Of a stretch of 64,000 bases of DNA, positions 7,962 through 17,900 are shown piece by piece (position 1 is the stretch's first letter; the number at the start of each line of letters is the position of its first letter). This stretch comes from Candidatus Fluviicola riflensis. GTDB lineage: Bacteria > Bacteroidota > Bacteroidia > Flavobacteriales_D > Crocinitomicaceae. The notes below the pieces were generated by a model. The model had not been told where the DNA came from and did no database searches. It worked only from the letters and a program-made list of their open reading frames with translations. The stretch lies in the NCBI GenBank assembly GCA_002243285.1, contig CP022585.1, positions 2,716,641 to 2,780,640 of the forward strand, in the 5' to 3' direction. The position numbers and the translations under genes are program-made.

Positions 7962-10816
7962 TAGAAAATTATTGGGCAGTCGTTACCGAATGCAACATCT
8001 GCTGATACATCAATATCGAAGGTTAAAAATTGGAACTCCAAAGCAAGCGCACCGTAGACGAAAGTCGGTTTGGGTAATCGCCCTTGTAACAGGAAAGCGG
8101 CACTGATTGAAACCAGGTTAAATTCCTGACGCACTTCACCATCGACTATCTTTTTCACACCCAAACCGCCGTTTACATATCCGTAAACCTGCCCCATCAA
8201 ATACCAACGATTGATACCAATAGGGTCGGTTGAACCTTCGCAATGGGCGGTCGGTGAAACCTTCATTAACATCACATCAAAACCACCACCGAAGCCCGCG
8301 CCCGCATAGCCGTACCAATTATTGACAAGGTGCATTTGTTTGTAAATGCTGGAATTGAATTGCATCCCTGTCAGGAAACCATTTCCGCTTGTTAGTGCCG
8401 TTTGGTCAATGTTCACAAAACTTCCGGAACCAACCATATTGGTAACATAATACGGTGGCGGTGGCAATGGATCTATTTGAGTACCGATCATGAAATAGGC
8501 GTCCACGTTAAACATTCCGACTAATGTCAGATTTGCACGATTCGTTGGTCGATTTAACCAAAAATACCAGTCGTTTTGATCGACGTGAATTTTTAGATTG
8601 ACATTCCCTTGCAACAGGTTCGGCACATACATAATTGCGTCAACCTGCGCATCAAATATTTTTGCGTTGTTGTCATAACTTACCGCAATTGTACCATATA
8701 CTTTTTGGGCCGAAGTGCTTGCACGTTGCGCTCGGGCAACCAACATGTAAGCAGTTCCGGAGAAGGCAATGGAAGCAAAACCACCATTCGGGTTAAAGGC
8801 AATTGCAAACATGGCTTCACCGTTAAAGGCTTCCTCGCGTAGTTTATTTTGAATGGCTACACCTGCTCTAAACTCTAATCCTTTGGTTTCGTCAGGAATA
8901 AACGGAATTGCTCCAGCGTTCGGGTTTGGGTTGTTATTTGGTGAATTAATCGCACCTATTACCCGTTGGATTACCTGTGCATCCGAAGTGCTTGAACGAA
9001 CCCGATTCATTACCCCACCGTACAATTGCGATATTTCCATCGTACCGCCAATTGGAATACTAACAGGAACAGCAGCATCAACAAACCAATACTTATAATC
9101 GGGCATTTTACCGAACCCAACCGACACCATTGCGGGGTTGTCCATGATGGAATTGAGTTTAAAGGCAATGCTTCCATAGAACAGATCACCGAAAACAGGA
9201 TCGTCTTTTTTCACTGCAATTACACCGCTTAAACTAAAGGGAGTCGTATTGAGTTCAACGGCGATGTTATCAATGGTAAACTGGCTGAATGATAGTGTAG
9301 TTCTGCCTTGGGAATTGGTTTGGCGTTGTGATACGACTCGCAAGCCCGTTGAGACCGAAAAATTGTTCGGTTCGTTCCCAAGATTCAAACTCACCAGAGC
9401 ATACAGCATCAACTGATTTTGAGGCGTTGTGTTAAAGGAAAACTGTTCCAATGAAATTGGAAAGCGCATTACTTTGTTGTCCGGAACTGACCCAACCAAC
9501 GAAAACGTTCCCGCTGTAATGATAGGTGTGGTATGAATCACTGTTAAGTCTTGAAAAGCTATGTCGCGAATTTTGGTGTTTCCGTTTTCAAACGTCCACT
9601 GACCGTTAAGAATGGCTTTCGGTCGAAATTCACCACCGATACTTTGTACCTGTAACACCGAACTCGGATGAACGCGAACCGTGGAATTAAACGCAGGAAC
9701 GGGAATATCAATATTTTGGCTTGGACTGATTGTAAAAGTATAGTCCAGTTTGCGTGTCTGCTGATTTTCTTCAATAGAAGCCGTATAATCAAATGGGTTG
9801 TCCATGATCGGTACAAGCACCTGACCACCGATGGAACTGCCCGTTACATGGTTGCACGTTAGATTGACCTGTAAAGCGGTAATTGAGAAGCCCCAACCCG
9901 ACATATTACTTTCGTTGAGTGTAAAGAGGTTCGTTGCTCCAAAATCACCCGAAACGCCTGAATCGTCAATCAATAAATCTTGCGCGTAAATGGTGGTTGA
10001 TTCACCTGTTCTTGATAGTTTTTCGGGAAGCGTTACTACTATCGAGCGGGCGTAAAACCCTTTCCATTCATTCACATCACCCGCATACAATTGTTGGATT
10101 GAAACAGGTAGTGTAATTCCTTGCGGGTTGTTAGTGGAACTGCGGTCTATTGAAATGTCCGACAGGGCAAAAATGAAATCTTCCGCGCCCTTCACGCGGA
10201 ACGGGTCAATAGAGGGAATATTGATTGAAATGTTCTGCAAATCTTCTACCACCATTTGAAACGAAGCCTTTACGGGCAACGCAGGATTGTTGGCGTTAAT
10301 GATTATTTCGGGGTTAAAAACAAAGTCCAGACTAAGCCCAGATTGTTTGTAGCCGTTACAATCCCATTCAATGAAATTGTTACCGTCGTTCTTGAAAATA
10401 AGTGAGGCGTTCGGTCCAAGATTTACCCGTTTTTCGCTTGCCAATTGTAAACGTGTTCCTTGCGAAACTAACACCCCTTGCGGGTTAAAATGTACGTTCT
10501 TTGCATAGAAGGCAATCTTACGTTCGCATCCAGGGAAATCCATTGCCATGTACGCATTGAAATACGAACCGTCAGGAGTGTAAAAAGCACTGTCAATGCA
10601 GATGGCATAAACCACGTTGCCAATGCGTTTTACAATACCGATAGGTAACGACGATGAATCGGAAGGGTTGAAATGATCAGCTTGCAACGATGGGTTATTA
10701 ATTACCCGATCATGTATGGCGAATATTTTACGCTCTAAAGGTGTAGTAGTGGTGTCTGTCTGCGCCCAAAAATTGGACGAAAGACAACTGAATAGTAAGA
10801 ATAGTGCTTGCTTCAT
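7961..10816 (-). CDS. Large secreted beta-rich protein, family not recognised
   Basis: 951 residues with a signal peptide (cleavage after SNFWAQ). No named domain is recognised. The chain is almost entirely alternating polar/hydrophobic beta strands with many Asn/Gly turns. The last 250 residues have strands rich in Gly and aromatic residues (YGYAGAGFGGGFDVML, WYLMGQVYGYVNGGLGV) and the protein ends in Ile-Ile-Phe, which resembles the end of an outer-membrane barrel. It is coupled by a one-base overlap to the FN3 gene downstream and starts 43 bp after the GloVer gene. A surface or outer-membrane component of the toxin cluster is inferred from context only. Confidence 0.85.
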   Translation of the reverse strand: MKQALFLLFSCLSSNFWAQTDTTTTPLERKIFAIHDRVINNPSLQADHFNPSDSSSLPIGIVKRIGNVVYAICIDSAFYTPDGSYFNAYMAMDFPGCERKIAFYAKNVHFNPQGVLVSQGTRLQLASEKRVNLGPNASLIFKNDGNNFIEWDCNGYKQSGLSLDFVFNPEIIINANNPALPVKASFQMVVEDLQNISINIPSIDPFRVKGAEDFIFALSDISIDRSSTNNPQGITLPVSIQQLYAGDVNEWKGFYARSIVVTLPEKLSRTGESTTIYAQDLLIDDSGVSGDFGATNLFTLNESNMSGWGFSITALQVNLTCNHVTGSSIGGQVLVPIMDNPFDYTASIEENQQTRKLDYTFTISPSQNIDIPVPAFNSTVRVHPSSVLQVQSIGGEFRPKAILNGQWTFENGNTKIRDIAFQDLTVIHTTPIITAGTFSLVGSVPDNKVMRFPISLEQFSFNTTPQNQLMLYALVSLNLGNEPNNFSVSTGLRVVSQRQTNSQGRTTLSFSQFTIDNIAVELNTTPFSLSGVIAVKKDDPVFGDLFYGSIAFKLNSIMDNPAMVSVGFGKMPDYKYWFVDAAVPVSIPIGGTMEISQLYGGVMNRVRSSTSDAQVIQRVIGAINSPNNNPNPNAGAIPFIPDETKGLEFRAGVAIQNKLREEAFNGEAMFAIAFNPNGGFASIAFSGTAYMLVARAQRASTSAQKVYGTIAVSYDNNAKIFDAQVDAIMYVPNLLQGNVNLKIHVDQNDWYFWLNRPTNRANLTLVGMFNVDAYFMIGTQIDPLPPPPYYVTNMVGSGSFVNIDQTALTSGNGFLTGMQFNSSIYKQMHLVNNWYGYAGAGFGGGFDVMLMKVSPTAHCEGSTDPIGINRWYLMGQVYGYVNGGLGVKKIVDGEVRQEFNLVSISAAFLLQGRLPKPTFVYGALALEFQFLTFDIDVSADVAFGNDCPIIF

Positions 10817-10859
10817 GAGAATAGAATTACTACACTGATATTTTATAGATTTCTATTTA

Positions 10860-13325
10860 TCAGTACTTGATAATTTTGGTAGAGCCTGTCAACCCGCTAC
10901 GATCATATTGAAGGGTGTAAACACCACTTGAAAAAGTTGAAAGGTCTATTGAAATATTGGCTTTGTTTGACGTGTTTTCAAACAACAATTTCCCATACAA
11001 ATCAACTACCCGAATTGAGACAATTTCAGATTTTGGATTTTGCAGATTAATGATCGATTGAAAAGGATTTGGATATACAACCAAAGAAGTTTCCGATTTG
11101 TCAGCAGTTGACAAAATCGGGTCAACTTCCGTTAATGCTTGATATGGATGACTACCTGAAACATATCTATCAAAATCGAATAGGGTATTAATTTGATTGG
11201 TTGCAGTATTGAATGAAAATAAAACACCATCATTATTTTGTCCACCTTCAGCCGTTAATCCATATAACAAACCATCTGAAGCGACAAGCAAACTACCGCT
11301 CGGAATACTACCGTTTAAACTATCAAAATCAACCAATTTTTCATACGTCTGCGTATTATCGTCAAAGCTAAACAACACTCCTAAGTCATTATTCCCGCCA
11401 TACTTTGCCAATCCGTAGAATTTACCGTTAGAATGCTTTACAAGACTTCCCGTAGGGGAATTACCACTTAAATTGTCAAAATCATATAATTTGATGAAGT
11501 CATTCAAAAAGGGTTCATATTTATAAATTGTTCCATAGTCATTAACGCCACCCGATTCGGTTAAACCATATAAGAAAAAATCATCGTTAGCGAACAAGTG
11601 ACCGACAGGATTAGCACCTAATTGTATTCCATCAAATGAAAATTCTATATTGGAAAGATTGTTATTGTCTAAATCAAATCGATATAGTGTACCCACATTA
11701 TTGTCTCCTCCAAAATAACTTACACCATAAGCATAATCGTCTATTTGTGCCAATCCACCCGATGCGGTTGTTCCACTTATATCTCCTAATTCAGCATACA
11801 AATTGGAGTTCATATCAAAGCTATAGATACTTCCATTTGCACCAGTACCAATCAATTGCCCTTGATACTCTATCATTATGTCGATGAATTGGTTGCCTGT
11901 TGCAAGTTTGGCGTTGTGTAAAGAATCAATCTCATTCGTATAGCGATTAACTTCAAAAACAACACCCTCACCGTTTAAACCACCATAATAAGTAGTACCA
12001 AAAACACGTCCGTTTGATGCCTGAAACAAAGTGCTTTTAGGAACTGCACCGTTGATTCCGTAATTAAAATCATGTAAATTGGTCATTTGAGAAGTTGATA
12101 AATCAACCTTGAAAATTCCGCCTAAATTCGGTGAACCACCAGAAGTGCCTAATCCATAAAACAAATTATTTGATGCAATAAATGGAACGGTACTATTCAT
12201 ATAATAAGACGTTGGACTTTGTGAAAAATGAGTGATCACCGTAAGTAAATCGTTGGCAATTGAGTATTTAAAAAGCGTACCTATCGAATTAATGCCTCCA
12301 CCTGAAGCGCACAATCCATAAAGTTCTCCATTGTGGAAAACCAAGCCGCCAACAGGCTGATACCCATCCGTTACAGGATCAAATTCATGTAAAACTGACA
12401 TTGCTTCACTACTTAAGTTGAAGCAAAAAATTCTACTCGGATCATTCGAGGATGCACCGTAAATTTTATTTAACCCATCAAATACAATTGATCCTCTTGG
12501 CGACACCATACCCAATTGCAAGTCAAAATCATGAATTTTGGTGTATTGAAATGACATGAAATCGTACTTATAGATAACTCCAAAATCATCAGTTCCACCA
12601 CCATTGGTCATTCCAACTATCGTGCTGTTGTCTATCTTAATGAGCGGGTTAGTTGGGTAACTCCCCTGTGAACCGTTGAAGTTGTAAGCCACGATATAAT
12701 TCAAATCAGTTAATTCAAATCGGAACAATACACCTTTTTGATTAGTTCCTCCGAAATGAGTTGTACCATATAAAACATTATTTGTTCCTTCCACAAGTGC
12801 TCCCTCTGGGCTAGAGCCTGTACTAGTTTGAAAATCATATAATTTGGTATACGAATAATCGGAAATATCAAACCTAAAAATAACACCTTCATTGTATGCA
12901 CCTCCAGAAATTGTCATTCCGTACAATTTACCGTCACTGGCTTGCATTAGCTTGAAATTTGGGTTTTGCCCATCGATCATATTTTTGAACTGATATACAT
13001 CTTGATAGATATTTGTCATTGGATCAAACTCGATAATTACCCCACCCGTTTGTATAGAATTACAATCATCAGTAAAACCAAAAGACCGTGATAAGGCATA
13101 TAACTTACCATTGCTTGCCTCAATAAAGCCTTGTAATTCCGGAACACCGGCTTGTGGTATTTCCAATGGAATTGAAGTCAAAGAATCATCTTGTACAGAA
13201 TATTTAAAAACGGTTCCTGAATTGGTTTTGCCACCCAATGCCGTTGTACCCCACAACTCAATGTTTTGGGCGTTTAAAACTGAATTAAGTATGACAGCTA
13301 AAGTAAATAGTATTGTTTGTTTCAT
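10860..13325 (-). CDS. GloVer-repeat secreted protein with T9SS type A sorting domain
   Basis: 821 residues. The signal peptide is cleaved near VLNAQ. Residues of about 70-740 are a long array of repeats of the form GxLYGLTxxGGxNxxGxLFxF followed by LYDF, the pattern of GloVer/choice-of-anchor tandem-repeat proteins, probably a beta-propeller or solenoid. The C-terminal 75 residues form a T9SS type A domain (VYPNPFQS, VVDLYGKLL, FSSGVYTLQY, ending KIIKY), so the protein should cross the outer membrane through T9SS and be anchored or released. It lies between the small genes behind the toxin and the 951-residue gene, in the same direction. It could be a passenger gene rather than part of the toxin system. 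Confidence 0.9.
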   Translation of the reverse strand: MKQTILFTLAVILNSVLNAQNIELWGTTALGGKTNSGTVFKYSVQDDSLTSIPLEIPQAGVPELQGFIEASNGKLYALSRSFGFTDDCNSIQTGGVIIEFDPMTNIYQDVYQFKNMIDGQNPNFKLMQASDGKLYGMTISGGAYNEGVIFRFDISDYSYTKLYDFQTSTGSSPEGALVEGTNNVLYGTTHFGGTNQKGVLFRFELTDLNYIVAYNFNGSQGSYPTNPLIKIDNSTIVGMTNGGGTDDFGVIYKYDFMSFQYTKIHDFDLQLGMVSPRGSIVFDGLNKIYGASSNDPSRIFCFNLSSEAMSVLHEFDPVTDGYQPVGGLVFHNGELYGLCASGGGINSIGTLFKYSIANDLLTVITHFSQSPTSYYMNSTVPFIASNNLFYGLGTSGGSPNLGGIFKVDLSTSQMTNLHDFNYGINGAVPKSTLFQASNGRVFGTTYYGGLNGEGVVFEVNRYTNEIDSLHNAKLATGNQFIDIMIEYQGQLIGTGANGSIYSFDMNSNLYAELGDISGTTASGGLAQIDDYAYGVSYFGGDNNVGTLYRFDLDNNNLSNIEFSFDGIQLGANPVGHLFANDDFFLYGLTESGGVNDYGTIYKYEPFLNDFIKLYDFDNLSGNSPTGSLVKHSNGKFYGLAKYGGNNDLGVLFSFDDNTQTYEKLVDFDSLNGSIPSGSLLVASDGLLYGLTAEGGQNNDGVLFSFNTATNQINTLFDFDRYVSGSHPYQALTEVDPILSTADKSETSLVVYPNPFQSIINLQNPKSEIVSIRVVDLYGKLLFENTSNKANISIDLSTFSSGVYTLQYDRSGLTGSTKIIKY

Positions 13326-13406
13326 GGTTTTGCGTCTTTAAAATTATAGTTTTATTTAATAAAAGTAAGTTTAGCAATAAAACACAGTTGTTTTTGAGAA
13401 TCAGCT

Positions 13407-13745
13407 TTATCCTAACTCATTTTCTTTCATACCTATTAGCATTTCTGTTAATCCTCGAATCTCTTTATGACTTTCAGGAATACTAAGTTTAAATACCTGT
13501 TTTTTTTTAATCAACATTCTATTTTGTAACTTGTAATCGTGTTCATATTGCGGTATAGAGGCAATGAAAGAAACCTCAACTAACTTGATAATGAGATTTC
13601 TACTTAATTCAATTTCATCGTCACTTATAGATCCATTTTTTCGACATTCAATAAATATATCAGCAGCTTCTAAGATTAATTCAAAGCTATGAACGTCTTT
13701 TTTGACATTATAAGCTTCGATTTTCGATTTTATAATTTCTATCAT
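13407..13745 (-). CDS. Small helical protein, paralogue of the gene at 13833
   Basis: 112 residues, no signal peptide, rich in Lys, Glu and Ile, predicted all-helical. It is clearly related to the product of 13833-14171: both begin with MI.I..KIE.Y, share LEAADIFI / LDAADLFI, and end with IPESHKxLRGxxExLxGxKE. Family not recognised. It is very AT-rich compared with the flanking secreted-protein genes. It may be a spare or older immunity gene behind the toxin, because tandem immunity paralogues are common in polymorphic toxin loci. It is separated by about 90 bp from the coupled trio upstream. Confidence 0.75.
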   Translation of the reverse strand: MIEIIKSKIEAYNVKKDVHSFELILEAADIFIECRKNGSISDDEIELSRNLIIKLVEVSFIASIPQYEHDYKLQNRMLIKKKQVFKLSIPESHKEIRGLTEMLIGMKENELG

Positions 13746-13832
13746 TTTAATTGGGTATTAAGGGTAAACTATTTGGTGAAATGGTTTATCAATTGGAGTA
13801 ATTGACTGATCAGAATATCTTTAATTTGTTCA

Positions 13833-14171
13833 TTATCTTATAGAATCCTCTTTTTTTCCGACAAGCAACTCAACCATACCTCTTAGCTTTTTATGACTTT
13901 CTGGAATACACCGCTTGAAGACACGAATCATTTTATGCCGAATTTCTTTATGCAATTCATAATTATGTTCATATTCTCTCAATGAACCAATAGAATTAAG
14001 TACGACCAATTGTTTAAACAAATCGATACCAACCCCCAATTCTAATTCTGATCTTACTCCGTGTTCAAAATGATTAATAAATAAGTCGGCAGCATCAAGC
14101 ATTATTCTATATTGATGAATATCGTTTTTTGAAGAGTAATCTTCAATTTTTTTTTGGATTTCTTTTATCAT
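13833..14171 (-). CDS. Small helical protein, candidate immunity protein 3
   Basis: 112 residues from the ATG at 14171, whose first bases overlap the stop of the preceding gene (ATGA at 14171-14168). An upstream start at 14207 is possible but would lie inside that gene. The product is helical and cytoplasmic, with the pattern LDAADLFINHFEHG and a C-terminal IPESHKKLRGMVELLVGKK shared with its neighbour at 13407. Family not recognised. Very low GC. It is the third gene coupled behind the toxin, so an immunity or accessory role is inferred from position. Confidence 0.75.
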   Translation of the reverse strand: MIKEIQKKIEDYSSKNDIHQYRIMLDAADLFINHFEHGVRSELELGVGIDLFKQLVVLNSIGSLREYEHNYELHKEIRHKMIRVFKRCIPESHKKLRGMVELLVGKKEDSIR

Positions 14172-14527
14172 GAAAAAACAATTAATTCTTTGTTTATATA
14201 ACGACAACGCTTCTCAGGTGCGTGTCCTCCAAAATCACGATAAACCATAAAATAATCTTCATTTATTTTATAAATTTCACATTTAGAGTTAGGAAAAAAG
14301 TTTAATGCAATTGGATAATCGAATGACCAATAATTAATTTCTGTTTCATACTCTTTACCTGAGCCATTTTGAAAATCTAGTTTACCAACAAATTCCATTT
14401 TATCTAAATCTAAAATGTCTAGTTTTCGCCATGACGAATATTTTTCCGTAAACTCATTTTTTTGAGGTGCATTAAGCAAATTCGTCAATTTTTCGATTGC
14501 AATATTATCCATGATTCCTTTGATCAT
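14168..14527 (-). CDS. Small protein, candidate immunity protein 2
   Basis: 119 residues, no signal peptide, mixed alpha/beta, with a central INYWSFDYPIALNFFPNS segment and a C-terminal VYRDFGGHAPEKRCRYI. Family not recognised. The start ATG overlaps the stop of the 156-residue gene (ATGA at 14527-14524), and its own stop overlaps the next start in the same way. AT-rich. An immunity or accessory function is inferred from position only. Confidence 0.78.
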   Translation of the reverse strand: MIKGIMDNIAIEKLTNLLNAPQKNEFTEKYSSWRKLDILDLDKMEFVGKLDFQNGSGKEYETEINYWSFDYPIALNFFPNSKCEIYKINEDYFMVYRDFGGHAPEKRCRYINKELIVFS

Positions 14528-14979
14528 AATTCATTGATTTCCGCTTTTTCAATAGCCCAAATTCCATTAACATAAACAGATTCAATAGACTTTGAACCAC
14601 TTTTATTAAAGAACATAACATATTGATAATTAGATATTTCTTTTATTACAACTTCGAAACAAATACTTTTTATTCCTTGCCTAAATAGAGGCTTTTTACC
14701 CCACTTCTTTGTCTCAATAATCTCAATGTTAAATAAAGGCATCAATTCCAGATTAACTCCTAATCGACCGAATAAATGATTTAGTTCTTCTTCATTACAA
14801 ATTTTAATGATGTCATCCTTAAAAGGATAAAAATCAACCTGTGTGTTCAAATCTGTTGATACACTATAACAAGTTTCTAAATAATCATCTATATTTTCTA
14901 ACCAGATACTCGTTTGGGTAGAATGTGTCTTGTTTTCGCTAGTATTCGTGTAAACGAACTCTTTTATCTCCTTTATCAT
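14524..14979 (-). CDS. Small protein, candidate immunity protein 1 for the TNT-domain toxin
   Basis: 151 residues from the ATG at 14979, which overlaps the toxin stop codon (ATGA at 14979-14976). An alternative start at 14994 would overlap the toxin by 19 bp. No signal peptide, acidic, alpha/beta, with no recognised domain. Being the first gene immediately and translationally coupled behind a C-terminal NAD-glycohydrolase domain, it is the best positional candidate for the cognate immunity protein. Known TNT antidotes (for example IFT of mycobacteria) share no motif I can see here. Low GC content, matching the 3' end of the toxin gene. Confidence 0.8.
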   Translation of the reverse strand: MIKEIKEFVYTNTSENKTHSTQTSIWLENIDDYLETCYSVSTDLNTQVDFYPFKDDIIKICNEEELNHLFGRLGVNLELMPLFNIEIIETKKWGKKPLFRQGIKSICFEVVIKEISNYQYVMFFNKSGSKSIESVYVNGIWAIEKAEINEL

Positions 14980-17900
14980 AAAATTTGTATCCATTGACCA
15001 TTAATAAATTTCCATTTTTCTACAATCTGAATATGCTCTGTTAAATTATGAAACCCCGTTGAAGACTTAACTTGCACTGCTCCGCCGATTTCATTGAACC
15101 AAGGTGCGGCTTCACCATATTTAAACGTAAGATCATTTGGCGCATTAACTATTTTAAATTTGAAATAATAGTATTCCTGTCCTAAGTCGCTTAGGTCGTC
15201 ATAATTAACTCCTAATGCTCTTGATTGAAGCGAATATACTGATTGATTTTCTGGAACAGGGCTTGCAAAACTTCCACCAAGACTATTTTCTTTTTGAAAT
15301 CTATCAAACAATTCATCATTAAGATCAGACCCTACAAGTTCCCCATTAAGATTTCTAAAACCACTCATAGGAGGCCAAACATTGTCAATAGAAGCATCAT
15401 AATTAATATTATTCGAACGGAAAATATTCTCAATTTGTGTCCATTCTTCGTCTTTCCACAATTCCCATGTTAAATCTGCAAGTTCACTATTCGTCCCGTC
15501 CCTAAAATCATAAACACTTTGTATATAATCATTTTTAGAAACTCCTCTTACAATTTCTATTACTTCATCAGCATTTGCTTTTGCATAATCATACGCTGCT
15601 TTCCGATCAGCTTGTGAAAACTTTTGCAAATTTTCAGAGCTATTCAGATCCGTTAGTGCCTGAGTAAGTTTGTCTTGTTTTACAGGTACATTATCTGAGA
15701 TTTTTACCCATTCAGCACCCAATACTTCATCAAGGTTTTTAGCGGTCAACTGATAGGTTACATTGTCCACTTTTTTCGTGAAATAAGCTACTGCCTTTTC
15801 ACCTTGTTTGTATACTGCTGCACCCACAAATGGCGTTGCTAAAGCTGTTGAATAAATGGCAACATTAGTTCCGTTCCCTCTGATCGATGAATACAAAACC
15901 CCTGCGCAATCCGCAACGTAATCAACCAAGGGAATACAACCCAGTATATCGATTAGACCATAAATGATATTATCGACTAACTCTTCGTCGTCGTATTCAT
16001 AATAAATCGATGTCGGATTCGCGGGCAAATTGATTGTACTTAACCACTCCAAATCACCTGATTTTCGTTGTTTGACTTCCGCCATTACAACATCTTCGGT
16101 TATATACGATTCTTTGAGATTTTCAAAGAACGTCATCATCTCATACACCTCTACATCTTCTATATTCCAGTTATCCTTATTGGTCAAACTTTCCAACGAT
16201 TGCCATTCCGTTATACTTGTTGCCAAAGCATTTTCAGCTTGTGTAACCAACATGGCTTCTTCTGCCAACAATTGTTCTTGTGCGGTGGAACTGGCATTGG
16301 ACGGATTTTGAATACCGTTTTCATAATGTTGGTTTGCCGTTCCGATTGCCGCTACTTTTTGGATATATTCGTTTCGGAAATTGGACACCACGTAGTTGGC
16401 TTTTAAGACGAATGGTGAACCGTAAACTTCTTTTCCTACTGCCGTTCGATCAATGGTATTTACGACCAGTTCACCGTTAAAGCGTTCGTGAACGTTAATG
16501 ATTTTACAAGGCTTTTTGAGCAAAGAGAAAAACGCATGAAATGCTTCCATCGAAGTAGTACCGAAAATATCTTCAACGGTCGATCCAGGTTTGATCATTG
16601 ACGGATCAGAAACGGCAAAACCCAGTGTATAGCAATTTTCGTGTTGGGTATACTCACCGCTTTGCTGATATTTCGGAATATTGAGCACTAAAATTGCCAG
16701 CTTTTTGTTTGGATTGATTGTTAGAGCGTATTGTACCGCGTCCTGCGCTAACTCATTCAATTGCTGAGTTGAGAATAGTTTATCGGTGTCTAAATTCTCC
16801 GTCAGTATATAACCGACTACGACATCAGGTTGATATAATTGAAGTGCTTTTACTTTCTCTTTAATAACCAATTCTTCTTTAGGTGAGAAGTAGTTAAATA
16901 CTTCATTACTTGAAAACTTGAATGCTTTGATCGGATTAACGGTATAGTTGAGATTTGATCCGCTCACAAATGAAGCAACGTGTTCACGCATTGCCGTTCT
17001 GTCAAGGTTGTTAATCGTTTGATAATAAGTCGTATTACAATTGCCGGCTTCTGCATTTTGTGGTGGACAATCAGAAGCTAGAAAAATCAATGAATCGTCT
17101 TGTACATTCGGAAGGTTTGAATCGTACAAGTCAGCTAAATAACCTGTCACTTGCGAACAAGGAATAATTTCCAACTGGCGTATATCCGTCTCATGTGGGT
17201 TAATTAGTGTAATGGTATCACCATTTGAAGCAGGTACGTCTTCAAATCTGTTTTCGATCTCATCGGAATAAAAGAAGACTGTTTTACCATGTTGATTTAA
17301 AGCAAAATCATAGTATGTATTACACAATTCAAATTGAGTATTACCGTATTTTCCACCGATAATAAAACCGTTTCTTAGATAGACACTATTCAACTTTAGA
17401 TAATTGGTATCTCCTAGTTTGAAATAAGTTCCGTTTTGCGCACGGTAAATGAATTGATCACCACCTGCGTAGTTATGGATGAATATTTCATCATAATCCA
17501 CTACCGTTGTTAGAAGTTCAGAACGAACGCCCAGGAATGAATTTTGCGCCATTCCATCTTCATCGTTATCGAATAAAACGGTGAAAGGCGCAGGATTCCG
17601 CAAGCCTTCCCATTGCTGTTTAATCAGGTGCGTACTTTCCGAATAATCCATAAGGTTATCGGTAGTGCTTTTAAGGCTTTCGGTTTCACCCCAAGCGTGT
17701 TGTAATGCGCCCAAACCGTGACCTAATTCGTGCGCTACTGTATGGGCGAAAGTCGGCCCACTGGTAAGGGTGCTTTGCGCTAGAAATCCGACACCCCTAC
17801 CACGTACCATATAGCCGTCTAACTGAGAGTTGCTAAAAGAAGGAACTACAAACATCAAATACGTTCCGCTTTCCAATTCATGATCTGCTAAATACGCATC

